Shown: positions 1-9,643 of the stretch, one piece after another
Layout of the letters: every line of letters starts with the position of its first letter
Numbering within the stretch: position 1 is the stretch's first letter
DNA from: Apoda limacodes
Taxonomy: Eukaryota; Arthropoda; Insecta; Lepidoptera; Limacodidae
Reading direction: 5' to 3'
Assembly: GCA_946406115.1 (NCBI GenBank)
Contig: OX291545.1
Coordinates: 5,518,001-5,582,000 of the forward strand
Length of the DNA stretch: 64,000 bases
Made by a program: the position numbers and the translations under genes
The notes under the pieces: model-generated
What the model saw: the letters and a program-made list of their open reading frames with translations, nothing else
What the model was told of the DNA's origin: nothing
The model's database searches: none

Positions 1-208
1 AATATCTCTGCATTGAGGAAATACCTAATATTTAAAGTGCGCGATGTTGCATCTAAGCAGCGGTTAGCTCGATTGATTCGACTGGCGAAAGTGAGTCCCG
101 CACTGTCTGTATCAATTTCTTTGCAAAGATTTAGCGCCGCGTACCCGTAGGGCGCGTGTCCAATGCACACTTAAACGGTTTTTTTGAGAGGTTTTGGCTC
201 GAAGGCGA

Positions 209-256
209 GCACCCCGCTTTACCTTGACGCTGTTATATCTCACCACGATATGTACA
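209..256 (-). repeat. degenerate duplicate of part of arrestin exon C
   Basis: Read on the minus strand, this segment repeats the core of exon C (about 360-406) with small indels. TATCGTGGTGAG and CAGCGTCAAGGT are exact in both, followed by AAGC and GGTGC. It translates as IVVRYNSVKVK against [10 protein letters not shown] in the exon. The similarity stops abruptly on both sides, there is no matching acceptor, and the next codons diverge. It therefore looks like a short decayed duplication about 150 bases downstream of the true exon rather than an alternative exon. Confidence 0.55.
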
Positions 257-308
257 TATGGTGACTATTGTATTGGTGTTAATTAGAGTTGAGAGTTAGA
301 TGTCCAAC

Positions 309-438
309 CTTGGGGTGCATGAGAATGAAAGGCAGCTCCGCGGCGAGCTCACCGCTGAGGGCACCAAGGTACAGCTTCACCTTGACGCTGTAGCTCACCA
401 CGATACCAAACGCATCACGCTGCTCCGGGTCCAGCAGG
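309..438 (-). CDS. arrestin, internal exon C (end of C-domain)
   Basis: This exon is 130 bases: one base completing the Leu codon begun in exon B, then 43 codons. The translation runs [56 protein letters not shown] and ELPF.LMHPK are typical of the last core strands of arrestin before the flexible tail. The acceptor is tttgtgtttgcag|CCTGCTGG and the donor AAG|GTTGGA, a weaker donor than that of exon B. The reading frame stays open across all three exons with correct phases, which argues for a functional gene rather than a processed copy. The remaining C-terminal tail exon, with the AP-2/clathrin-binding part of the protein, is not seen in 1-308 and is presumably further left. Confidence 0.9.
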
Positions 439-559
439 CTGCAAACACAAACAAACACATTCACACATTAGTCGGGTTAGTGTCTCGTTACACTGTCATC
501 CTCTACCTTTCAAATTAGGAATAAACTTGTCGATAGCAAAATGTACAATTGTGTGCGCT

Positions 560-2497
560 CTAGTGGGTCCGGAGTCCGCACACTTAACTTAACTTGTTTC
601 CACGAAGCGACGAAGGACAGCGGGAGGATCAAAAATCCAAGTCACGCCCCGTTTGGACAACTCCGAGTCAATATACGTGTGATTGTCCGACAAAAACTGA
701 AGGACCTCCTTCAGATAGCGATCTGCACGCCTAACGCCTAACTAACGCCTTTTCTACAGACGAAGCACCCGTGCAAATATCGTCGACGTAGGCGTCAGAA
801 GGGAAGACAGCAGCTGCGCGTGGGAAATTTAGACGCTCACGATCAGCAAAATGTAGCAATGAGCGAATCGCTATAAACGGGCTCGACTTTAGAGCTGAAA
901 CCGCCTGTCGTCAGGGTGTATCATGACCTGAGTCCAAAATGGCGCGCACAACTACACCAGGTCCGCGCGGCGAATGGACTAGAACCTGCGCGGTGGGCAA
1001 AACAGTTGTGACAGGTGGTGGCGAGGCTGGTGAAACGGCTGCTACGAGTCAACGGGCGTTGTCCCGACCCGAGCGCCGTACTTGGCCCCGGGGCTCCTGT
1101 GGCTCATAATGCCCCACGCTTGAACCCGTATAACCATACGGGCCCCACGTGGGCATAAGTGGCTGCTGAGACGTGCGTGCCATCGGCGGCACGCGATAGC
1201 CACCCGATCCCGCCCTCAACGCTCTGCGTACGGAGGGGCAGAAGCTCATACTCCACGTAATGTGCAACACCTACCTGAGCAGAAGGGTGGTGACCGACTA
1301 CCATCCCGTGGACTCGCCCGCGGTGAGCGGGGCAGGGAAGGTCGATGTCGCACTGGGGATGGGGGCGATTGGGTTCGATTCAGTGGCGACGAACCCCCGC
1401 CCGTGCGAGCCATAGACACACCTGCATGTGGCATACATAAGTCCGGGTAGTGACCCCCACCACACTTTTTACAAGGTCCTCCAAAAATGACACTAATGTG
1501 TCAAAAGTAGGTATATGTGACGCCGAGTAACCTCCGTGCAACTGTTCGAAATGAGCCCTGACGTCATTAGGCAATTTGTTCAGTACAATGTTTAGCAATG
1601 AAAATGACCATTCGGTTACAGGGAATTTTAGGCCCCTCAACGCATTTGTCGCCACCAAAATAGGGTTAATGAAGTCCGACTGCAGCTGGTTAACCGATGA
1701 CAGTTGACGAATCCCTAAAATGGCAGCCACATGTGTATCCGCAATGCGACGGTTATTTTGGTATAGCTTCACTAACATCTCCCTGGCTATATTATAGTTG
1801 ACATCGGTGATGTCCAAATGCTTCACCAAACAGAGGGGCTCGCCCCTGAGCGACGTTAAAAGGTAACTTAATTTTTGTGAGTCAGATAAGTCAGTCCATC
1901 GGTGTACAATGCTATCAAAAAGTGTAATGAAATTAGTCCACTCATTTAATGATCCGCTAAAATGAGGAATATCCAAGGTTGGCAACCGTTCGTTGCATTT
2001 ATGGTCCGGCTGCGGGTTAGCCTCTAATTTCGACACAGCCTCGTTAACCTCTTCCACTACTGACATACAAAAATCATAATCGGAATTTGCCGCCTTTTGA
2101 ATAGTTTGAATAGCCAGTTCACTGACTCTTTTTGGAAACTGTGCAGCCCTCTGCTTTAAGGTGAAAAATCTATCCTTCCGTTTAATTAATCCCATGGCGC
2201 AAGAGATCCACCGTGTGAGATTGGTTAAGACAGCCTTGTGCTCCTTAACTTTTGAGTCATTTTTAAATTCCCACACAAAATAAATCCAAAAACTAAAACA
2301 AAAGCACAAACAAATGACTACGTTTGTTATATATACAGTTTGTTACAGCAACCAATTTGATAGCGTAATAACTGTAACAAGATGTAGATAGAAACCCCAA
2401 AAACCCCAACTACAATGTACAATATCCCGACGACACAATATTAAAACCTATTTATTCCGAGTCTATTTTTATTCCAATTTATTATAGATTTACGAAC
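560..2497 (-). pseudogene. BEL/Pao LTR retrotransposon remnant, internally deleted (copy 1)
   Basis: The minus strand carries a leader and gag (about 2262 down to 1480) with the BEL/Pao gag-like DUF1759 region (LPTLDIPHFSGSLNEWTNF, IARE.LVK.YQNNRRIADTH). A Pro/Arg/Ser-rich linker follows, then the start of the aspartic protease (AILDSG at about 945). The sequence then jumps inside the protease into the RT (VMIHP.DRRFQL), jumps again to the YVDD box (DAYVDDICTGAS, about 790), and ends in an integrase-like piece (GVTWIFDPPAVLRRF, about 600-700). Homology to the copy at 51.2-54.3 kb places the two deletions at about 1 kb and about 70 bases. The leader shares TTGGTTGCTGTAACAAACTG and a TATATAA box with that copy. 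It is dead: most of RT, RNase H and integrase is missing. The right end abuts LINE-A. Confidence 0.85.
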
Positions 2498-2507
2498 TAA
2501 CTATAGA

Positions 2508-4926
2508 TTTACGACCGTGCCCAGGTCGATCGGGGGGATGATACGTTGTGGATTGCACAATTAATCGATTCGGGTGATTTTGCGTACGCTCGAAAAAGCG
2601 GACTGCCAAGTCTTTGAAATATTGGGGAATCGTGGAGAGTTCGAAGTCTCTGTGTAGGTCCGCATTGCGGACGTACCAAGAGGCCCCAGAGGCCGCTCTG
2701 AGAAAGCGGTTTTGGAGGGTCTGAAGTTTATGGAGATTGTGCTTGGATAACGCAAAGACTACGCTAGCATAAGCTAGTATGGGGCGGATGCAAGTTGTGT
2801 AAAGATTCAGCTTATTTGTAAGCGACATCTTACTGTACTTGCCTATCATGGGATAAAGACGACCGAGGACAAAAGCGGCTCGGTCTCTGACTATTTTAGT
2901 GTGAGCGTGGAAGTTCAAACGACTATCCATGGTCACACCGAGATATTTGGTCTTATTTTGCCAGGGAATGACACGACCGAAGAGGGAGAGGGGAGGTGGC
3001 AGCGGAGGGCAGCCTACGGTAAAGAGGACGGCAGAGCTTTTGTCGGGATTCACCCCGATTCTCCATTTCCGAAACCATTCGCCTAGGGCGGTGATAGCGG
3101 GTTGGAGTCTCTTAGTGATTCGACTCACTTGCCTATCGGTGGTATAGAGAGCGGTATCATCCGCGAAGAGGGCTAGATGGGTACCTATCGTTTTAGGGAT
3201 ATCGTTAGTGTACAGAAGGTACAAGATGGGGGCGAGCACGGACCCTTGCGGGACTCCTGCTTCTATGGGACGGGGGGAAGAGAGAGTGCCTTCAACTTTG
3301 TAGCGAAAGCTACGATTCGACAAATAGTCTCGTTTGATGAGCACGAGACGATCTGGCAACTGAAATTTGTACAGTTCAAAAATTAAACCGTTGTGCCAGA
3401 CTTTGTCGAAAGCTTTCGCTACATCGAAGAAGACAGCGCCCGTGTGGCGGGTCTTACCTAATGCTGGTTTGAAGCCAGTGAGAATATGTTCCGCTATGCG
3501 GAGGACTTGATGGATGCATGAGTGTTTGGCACGGAAGCCGAACTGCTTGTCTATTAAAATGCCTCTGGAGAATATAGCGTTCTGTAGGCGAGCGAGGAGG
3601 AGGCGTTCATAGAGTTTACCAAGGGCCTTTAGTAAACTTATAGGGCGATAGGAGGACGGCTCGGTACGAGCTTTGCCTGGCTTATGGATGCCTATAACAA
3701 TTGCATCTTTCCATTGAGAAGGAAAGATGCAATGTTTGATAGCAGCGTTAAAGATCGCTACTAGGAGGCAGAGAAGGGGAAGAGTGAGGCGCTTTAGGAT
3801 ATCGTTAGAGATACCGTCCGCACCGGGGGCTTTACGGGGGCGTCGGTCTTTGATGACCTGTATGACTTCGTTGACTAAGTGCCAATAAACTTGGTGAGAA
3901 GGAGAAATGTTTCCATCAGATAACCGAAACGTTGGGCGCGGAGCTCAGCTACAGCGGTTCTTACACGGCGGTGTAAGTCGTTGAAGCGAGCTTTATTATC
4001 GATAGTGGGAGCGCGATCGCGTGCGCGGCGGGCCGCGTTACGCTCAGTCATTAGCGACCTGATGTGCTGAGGCAGGATTAGGTGGTGATAATCACCAACC
4101 GGCACCTGTCTTGAGCACTCGCCAACGGTGGCGGCAAGGTGGCTAGTGAGTGAGTCGATAGCTACGTTTAGGTCGGTCGCGGAAGAGATTACTTTGGGAA
4201 CGCGGTCTAGATGTGGCGAGCTGGGATTTTCGAGCAATTGCCCAAATTTATCCCAGTCCGTCACGGTTCTAGTGTCGGGAGGAGAGTCCGAAGGGGAACC
4301 TAATCGGAGGAGGACAGGACGGTGGTCCGAGTGCAGTTCGTCAAGCACCTTTATAGAGCGAAAGCTTAGCCTTACATTCTTTAGAAGTGCTATGTCGAGT
4401 ACGTCAGGGTTATTCCGAGTATTGTGGGGAAAGTAAGTGGGCGTCATGGGAGCGATGATGTAGTCTCTCAACTAAATCGTCGAGGAGTCTGCCTCTCCGT
4501 GAAGTTACAGAAGAGTTCCAGCGGCGATGCTTGCAATTTAGGTCGCCGGCGGCGAAGAATGACGGCGTCGCCTAAATTTAAGAGCGACTGAAGGTAGCTC
4601 TCGAGCAAGTCTTTTAAGGGAGAGAGATAAACCGATACAATGATGATCGGCTGATGGCCGGCCATCGCTAAGCGGCAGACGGATGCTTCTAAGTTCGTAA
4701 GTGGTGGAGGATCGATAGGGGAGCAATGCAGGGAGCGCCTGTAATAAATGAGAGTGCCTCCGAGATTGAAGGCAGTTCTATCATTACGGACGGTGCGATA
4801 GTTCGCGATCGAGGGATTGCTGTCAGCGGGCTTTAGGAACGTTTCCTGGATGAGGAAGACGTCCGGTTTTTTGGGACGAGAGGAATTGCGATAATTCCTC
4901 TCTTTGGTTTCAAAGACCGTTGGCAT
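2508..4926 (-). pseudogene. LINE-A copy 1 ORF2 (endonuclease-reverse transcriptase), broken
   Basis: The endonuclease part starts at 4926 and contains KPDVFLIQETFLKP and GGTLIYYRRS. A one-base frameshift near 4560 disrupts GDLNCKHRRWN, and SDHRPVLLRLG follows in the new frame. After LMETF a deletion (junction near 3890, about 230 bases compared with copy 3) removes the linker before the RT. The RT then reads KAPGADGISNDILK, SSYRPISLLKALGKLYERLL, DKQFGFRAKHSC, FFDVAKAFDKVWHNGL, GVPQGSVLAPILYLLYTNDI and LFADDTALYTT. The thumb ends GRKSIV and runs into BEL/Pao sequence. The FADD catalytic box is intact, but the protein cannot be made in one piece. Confidence 0.87.
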
Positions 4927-4989
4927 TAAAATAGCCTAAGGAGACGGACCGGGGTTTTTCGCGCGCATTTGTGCAATCCATTTTGGTTT

Positions 4990-6467
4990 TTAAGGTTTTG
5001 GGGCCACCCTGCGGAGGGTGGCGAAGAAGTCGCGATGCTTAGCCATGAAGCTGAGTATTGGATTGAGATCGGTGATCTTTACGTATTCGGCGTACACAAC
5101 CTCAAAATAGGCTGGGTCGCAGGCCCAAGAAATCTCGGCGAGAATGCCGAAGTGCTGCTGCTCGGCCGTCTGAGCGGCGTTGCGGGGCAGCACGAGAGAG
5201 GAGCGCGGGAAGGCGCGGTAATTCGCAGGGTGGCCTTCGCTCCCACAGAGTACGCAAGCGACCGGGTCGGATGCGTTAATGCGATCGCGATCACAGTCCG
5301 GAGTGGCGTGATCGCGCAGACATTTCACGCAGCGCGGTCTGTGTCTGCAGTTGCGCTGTGCGTGGCCATACAACTGGCATCGGTGGCATTGTCCTAGGGT
5401 CGACCGCTTGTGCTTGAGGCTGCACACATCTTTAATATTAAAGATGGCTTTGCCCTCTTTGGTGAGGTCTAGCACTACGAGCACCATGTCGTAGCACTCA
5501 GATCGGTTGCGGCCGTTGTACATACGATGTACTTCCCTAACTGGGAGGCATTGGACGATTAAGTCGTCCTGGACAGTTTTTTCGGAGAATTCCTTAGGGA
5601 CTCCCCTTATAACTGCCCTGAGCACGCGTTCTTCGGCCAGCGTGTACGTATGGTACTCGTATTTCTGAGCCGTAAGAAAGGCCGTCAGATTTCGGAAATC
5701 TGTGGGCGTCCGGACTTCGAATTTGATAATAAATACGCTTGGCCTTCATCGCGTTTGCGATGTTTGGCCAGGCCCCTTTGTCTTTGATGACAACTGGGGG
5801 CGGAGTTTTTTCCTTCCGTCCCGAAGTGGGACAGTCGGCCTGCGAAGAGGTGGCGGTGGGGGTTGTGTCCATGGCGGCTGGCTCAGGGCTGGCCACCGAG
5901 GTGGACGGGGACGCGCTAGGCGCTTTGAGGCGTTTAGCCTCAGAATCGGAGGGAGGAGGAAAAGACTCCTGAGCGGATGCCGCCGAAGCCTTTTTTGACT
6001 TGGCGGTCTTCTTCCGCTTTTTTCCCTTTTTTGTCCCCAGGCCAACCACTTTGAAGCCTTCGTCGTCCTCGTTTGAGGACAACGCCGACTCAGCAGACAT
6101 TACGGCTACCGGGGACAGGGGTGCGGTTTCGGAGGTTGCGGGGGACGGGGTAGCGAGTGACCGAGAAAGGAGTGGGGGAACGATTTGGCACAGGGGCCCG
6201 AAGAGCGCGGCGAGCGACACGCGGGTCGCGAGAGCGGGGGTCGCGGCAGAGAGAGCGCGGGCGGGGAGAGCGAGAGCGCGAACGAGTGCGCGAGCGAGAC
6301 GGGGAACGCGGCGGCGAACACAGAGAGGGCACGGACTTGTCATACGCTGTGAGGGCAGCCACAGCCTGGGAAGAGCAGGCTTGGACCAGATCTGAGTGAT
6401 CACGAAGACAAACCTTGATGATCTGCCCTATCTGGTCCCGGGACATGCCTTTGAGTACTTCGGCCAT
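4990..6467 (-). pseudogene. LINE-A copy 1 ORF1 (gag-like nucleic-acid binding protein), frameshifted
   Basis: The start is MAEVLKGMSRDQIGQIIKVC at 6467. An Arg/Ser/Pro-rich stretch follows. The frame changes near 6100 to an Ala/Ser/Lys-rich part with a nuclear-localisation-like KKGKKRKKTAKSKK, and changes again near 5625. The last frame holds a PRE_C2HC-like domain (AVIRGVPKEFSEKTVQDDLI, VHRMYNGRNRSECYDMVLV) and CCHC knuckles: CHRCQLYGHAQRNC, CVKCLRDHATPDC, and CVLCGSEGHPANY, where the last Cys is Tyr. In Jockey elements this protein packages the RNA. The two frame changes are shared with copy 2, so they predate the duplication. Confidence 0.85.
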
Positions 6468-7418
6468 CGCGGGAGTTTGTGAGTACCTAGTGACTCCCCA
6501 CCATTGCTGGCAAGGAGCAAGAATACCTTGGCAAGAAGGCCAAGCGCCCCGCAGTGCTACGGATTGCTTGGTGTGTACCTAACTCCTACTCCTACGGCCG
6601 GGGTTACGTTGTCACCGTTAGGTTTCCCCCCGAGCAACGAGACGTTTATGAATAAGAAACGTTAGGTAGACCGCAACTTTGAAAGGAGCTATACGATCTC
6701 ACTCACCAGCCCTTGAGAACTCGGAACTGGATTTCTATAAACTAGACGCGATCGATACTTAAAACGCGAGAATGCGCGGAGCGGCGAACCGCTGAAGCGG
6801 AAATACTACACTAGCGATTTAACCCAAAGCCGGACTCAGGTCGGGCGAACCAGCGTCAGTCAAAGAGGCAAGCGAGGGTCACTACTATGCGTAGTAGTTC
6901 CGCGACTACGAGAACACACACTCACACACAAAAACACACAGTATCGCTTCGATAAACTTCGCGTTATGGGCGCGTTGAAAAGCGTGAAAGCACACTCAGA
7001 GCGGGCTGAGAAGCAATTTCCCAGCCAATACACACAACCGAGCAGCGCTCAACACTCAGGCCGATTTTCCAAGAATTGCGGGCAATAATCCAAACAACAA
7101 TTCGAGGTCGTCAGCGCTGAGGCAAAACACCACACAGGAATGCGCACCAGCTGAGTCACCACTGCACGGAGCACAATGAGAGCACTTGACGCTCTACAAC
7201 ACGAAAGTCGAATCGGGAATAAAAAGCCGTTCATGGGAGTTTTGCTCTAAGCCCTGCACGTGTTGAAACAATAGAATAGAAACTAAGAAAGATGCAATAC
7301 AGTAGCGTATTTAGAATTTTATTTAATGTAGAAATTATTAGTAGTTTTAAATTTAACTAGTATTGAAAACCAACTGCTAGCTTGGAAACGTGCTGAGCTT
7401 GTACTTACTTATGTACTT

Positions 7419-7430
<12 letters not shown>
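6468..7430 (-). other. LINE-A copy 1 upstream (5' UTR) region
   Basis: There is no convincing ORF here. The stretch is moderately GC-rich from 6468 to about 7260 and AT-rich from there to the TA repeat. It is nearly base-identical with 26209-27165. Because identity to copy 2 falls sharply at the TA tract, I place the likely element start or conversion boundary there. A promoter is expected in this region, as Jockey elements carry internal ones, but I see no decisive motif. Confidence 0.5.

Positions 7431-7459
<29 letters not shown>
7421..7459. repeat. (TA)n microsatellite
   Basis: This is a run of about 17 TA units ending TATGTATATATTG. The equivalent place in copy 2 (27163-27176) has only about 7 units. 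It marks the point where the two LINE-A-containing segments change from near-identity to clear divergence. Confidence 0.9.
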
Positions 7460-7463
<4 letters not shown>

Positions 7464-8975
7464 TGCAACTACTACAACACTTACACGACAAAACTAAGAG
7501 CGTTCTTATAATACATAATTGACACAAAATCACTAGCATTATATATATTGTTTTATTATATATATATAGTGGTAAGATATGTGTGAAAAGAAACCTAGTT
7601 GATAAGTCTATCTTATATAACTAGTTAGTTATAGGCATGTCAAACTAATTATAAGCCAGTAAAAAAAAAGGGTACATGTAAACCATTTTTATGTGTTATA
7701 ACTAAGGATTTGTGCAAATATTATGCATTGTCAGTACTTGCTACCAGGACAGTTCACTAGACCGATACTTTATTTAGAAAATATATAAAGTATCAGATAA
7801 TTACGGTACTACTCATTAAAGAAGATTTAATATCTCTTACTATAAGTCCTTCACTGAAGTCAGATGAAAGTTAAACATAGGGCTTATCTGATTGCACGCA
7901 GGCAAGACAGGGATAGTTGAGGAACAAAAAAAATAGCAGGATTATGTACTATGTCAAGAGTTGAATGAAACTCGACCCTACTTTTTACACAATAGGGTCG
8001 TGTAAATACTAATGTGTTCCTTGAGTCTGTTAAATATAGCTAGCAGCGTCGGCGGCGAAAACGTGTGCGGGAGTGGTCAGTCAGGTCTGAGCCTCTCCGG
8101 ATATCGGTCGTTTCTAATTTCGATCTTATCATGAGTGTCAGTGAAATCGTAAGCCAAGGCAGCTAGTGAAAGGACCAAAGTTGAGTATAATTGAAATATT
8201 ATTTGATTTGGTTTAGGATTTAAAATTGCACTGATGTAAATTACAATTAGCACTTGTAAATCAATCTATATGACAATCTAAATTGTTATCTTAATATTTT
8301 ATTGTTTAGTATCTAATTAATTAGCTTTGGTTTTAGGTTATCCACATAACCAACAGAGATATAGGGTGTGACTAATACAAAAGTTCCTTTACAGCCATCA
8401 TCGATCGCACTAATTTTGATAACGTAAGATTACTATATATTCGTGATTAGAATTTGGAAACCTTGTCTTATATTGTTTGCTGAACGGATATCATTTTTGA
8501 TTGTAGAATAATTATAGAGTAGATAGGACCGTTTCGAGAGGATGATCTGTGGACTGAGGGCGCTGTTGTACGTTGGGAGCAGCCAGGGAAAGTCCTTATT
8601 TCTGGTCAATTAAGCTTAGGCTTTTTTAGACAAAAACTAATACTTCGGAGAGTAAGGTGGTACTATTCGGCGTTTCGACGCGATTTTCCTTCGCGTTTTC
8701 TATTACAGCTATAAACTTCTCTTAATAGGCCAAATATATACACCTTCAAATTGACCATTTTCAGGGAAATTCTTAAACTACAAGAACTGGAAAAAGGGAG
8801 ATATACAACAGAGAGAATAAATTACGAGTATTAAAGGAACGACGGGACGCGCACTCACAAAGTTTTACAAGGCAGACAGACACGATTATACAATCAAACC
8901 AACCAATTGTATGTGAGTAATTTATTCTTTTTCTGCTTTGTTACTTTTCTGTTTATGTATAGGGCAAAAGCAAGA
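7460..8975. repeat. flank shared with 27176-28460, diverged
   Basis: This stretch aligns in blocks with 27176-28460. Shared landmarks include GAAACCTAGTTGATAAGTC, GCAAATATTATGCATTGTC, TAGCAGCGTCGGCGGCGA and GGAGCAGCCAGGGAAAGTC. By eye, identity is clearly lower than in the adjoining LINE-A, with many substitutions and indels. Copy 1 has extra sequence around 7830-7930 and 8110-8560. No long ORF is present. It is either the flank of a segmental duplication or an older repeat family that received LINE-A. Confidence 0.75.
8765..8970 (+). other. candidate decayed exon with a 54-base intron
   Basis: After a polypyrimidine-like acceptor (gaccattttcag), a stretch encodes Lys/Glu/Gln-rich, coiled-coil-like sequence (EILKLQELEKG in one frame). 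It ends at a strong donor, GTATGTGAGT (8909), and an acceptor, TTTATGTATAG (8962), follows 54 bases later. The paralogous place (28243-28444) keeps acceptor, donor, the 54-base spacing and a 49-codon open frame (starting KFLNYKHWKKK). In this copy every frame is broken, so it is at best a pseudogene. The family is not recognised. Confidence 0.3.
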
Positions 8976-9643
8976 CACAACGTAGACACCTTATTTTTCT
9001 AAAACTAAAATTATAAACTTAAAACTTAAACAATAGACGATCAATAAAATAATCATATCGATTTGGTCACCACTTAAAAACAAAGGGAAATAAATGTTAG
9101 ATAGGACGTTTTTAACACATTATATCGCCTTAGTCCATATAGGAGACCTCCACTCGTGGTACCGGTAGACCAGAATATCGACAATAAATCTCTAGATTTT
9201 AGAGAACACTTTAAAGAATCGGGTTAATTTCAATTGCATATCCTTATAAAATATATTTTAAATAATTGGTTCTGTGTTTTCGTTATAAAGTTGCCATCGC
9301 AAAAAAAAAATATTAATGCATATAAAACAAAAATTGTTAGCAACCTAAATAGTAAATATCTTATAATAGAAAATAAAGAAAGAATAAATAAAATATTTTA
9401 ATTGCTATATTATAGTCTTTTATAGTTAAAGGAAGACACGCGACATTGTCATTAGTTCTGAGTTAAACAAAGAAATAAATCATTACGCTTATATATACAA
9501 ATTATATTTGTAGCGGACGTACATTTTATTAGAACTCATTGCGTAAATAATAATAAAATAAAAAGAATACCTTGTTACGATTGAATACTTTATTTAACTT
9601 AAAGTTTTATTGCAGTTGATAGCTTACTAGTACAGGTTACAAA
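8976..9643. other. AT-rich intronic sequence, nothing recognised
   Basis: There are several A- and T-rich runs and no open frame of note. No similarity to the rest of the window was noticed, apart from general AT-richness. Confidence 0.5.

Larger units (their letters stand above)
2501..7430 (-). mobile_element. LINE-A copy 1 (Jockey-type non-LTR retrotransposon)
   Basis: This is an almost full element on the minus strand: about 960 bases of 5' UTR-like sequence (7430-6468), ORF1 (6467-4990) and ORF2 (4926-2508). The order ORF1 with PRE-C2HC and CCHC knuckles, then endonuclease-RT, is the Jockey-clade plan. The 3' end is cut at about 2501 where the BEL/Pao remnant begins, so the ORF2 tail present in copy 2 is missing. 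Copy 2 at 21.86-27.17 kb is nearly identical over the whole length (offset 19741 for most of it) and shares the frameshifts and a roughly 230-base ORF2 deletion. Confidence 0.88.

Noticed and set aside
209..256. mutually exclusive alternative arrestin exon
   Set aside because: The similarity covers only about 48 bases, has no acceptor and contains frame-disturbing indels.
300..518. 72-codon plus-strand open frame over the arrestin exon
   Set aside because: It is the antisense shadow of exon C; the minus strand gives arrestin with splice sites.
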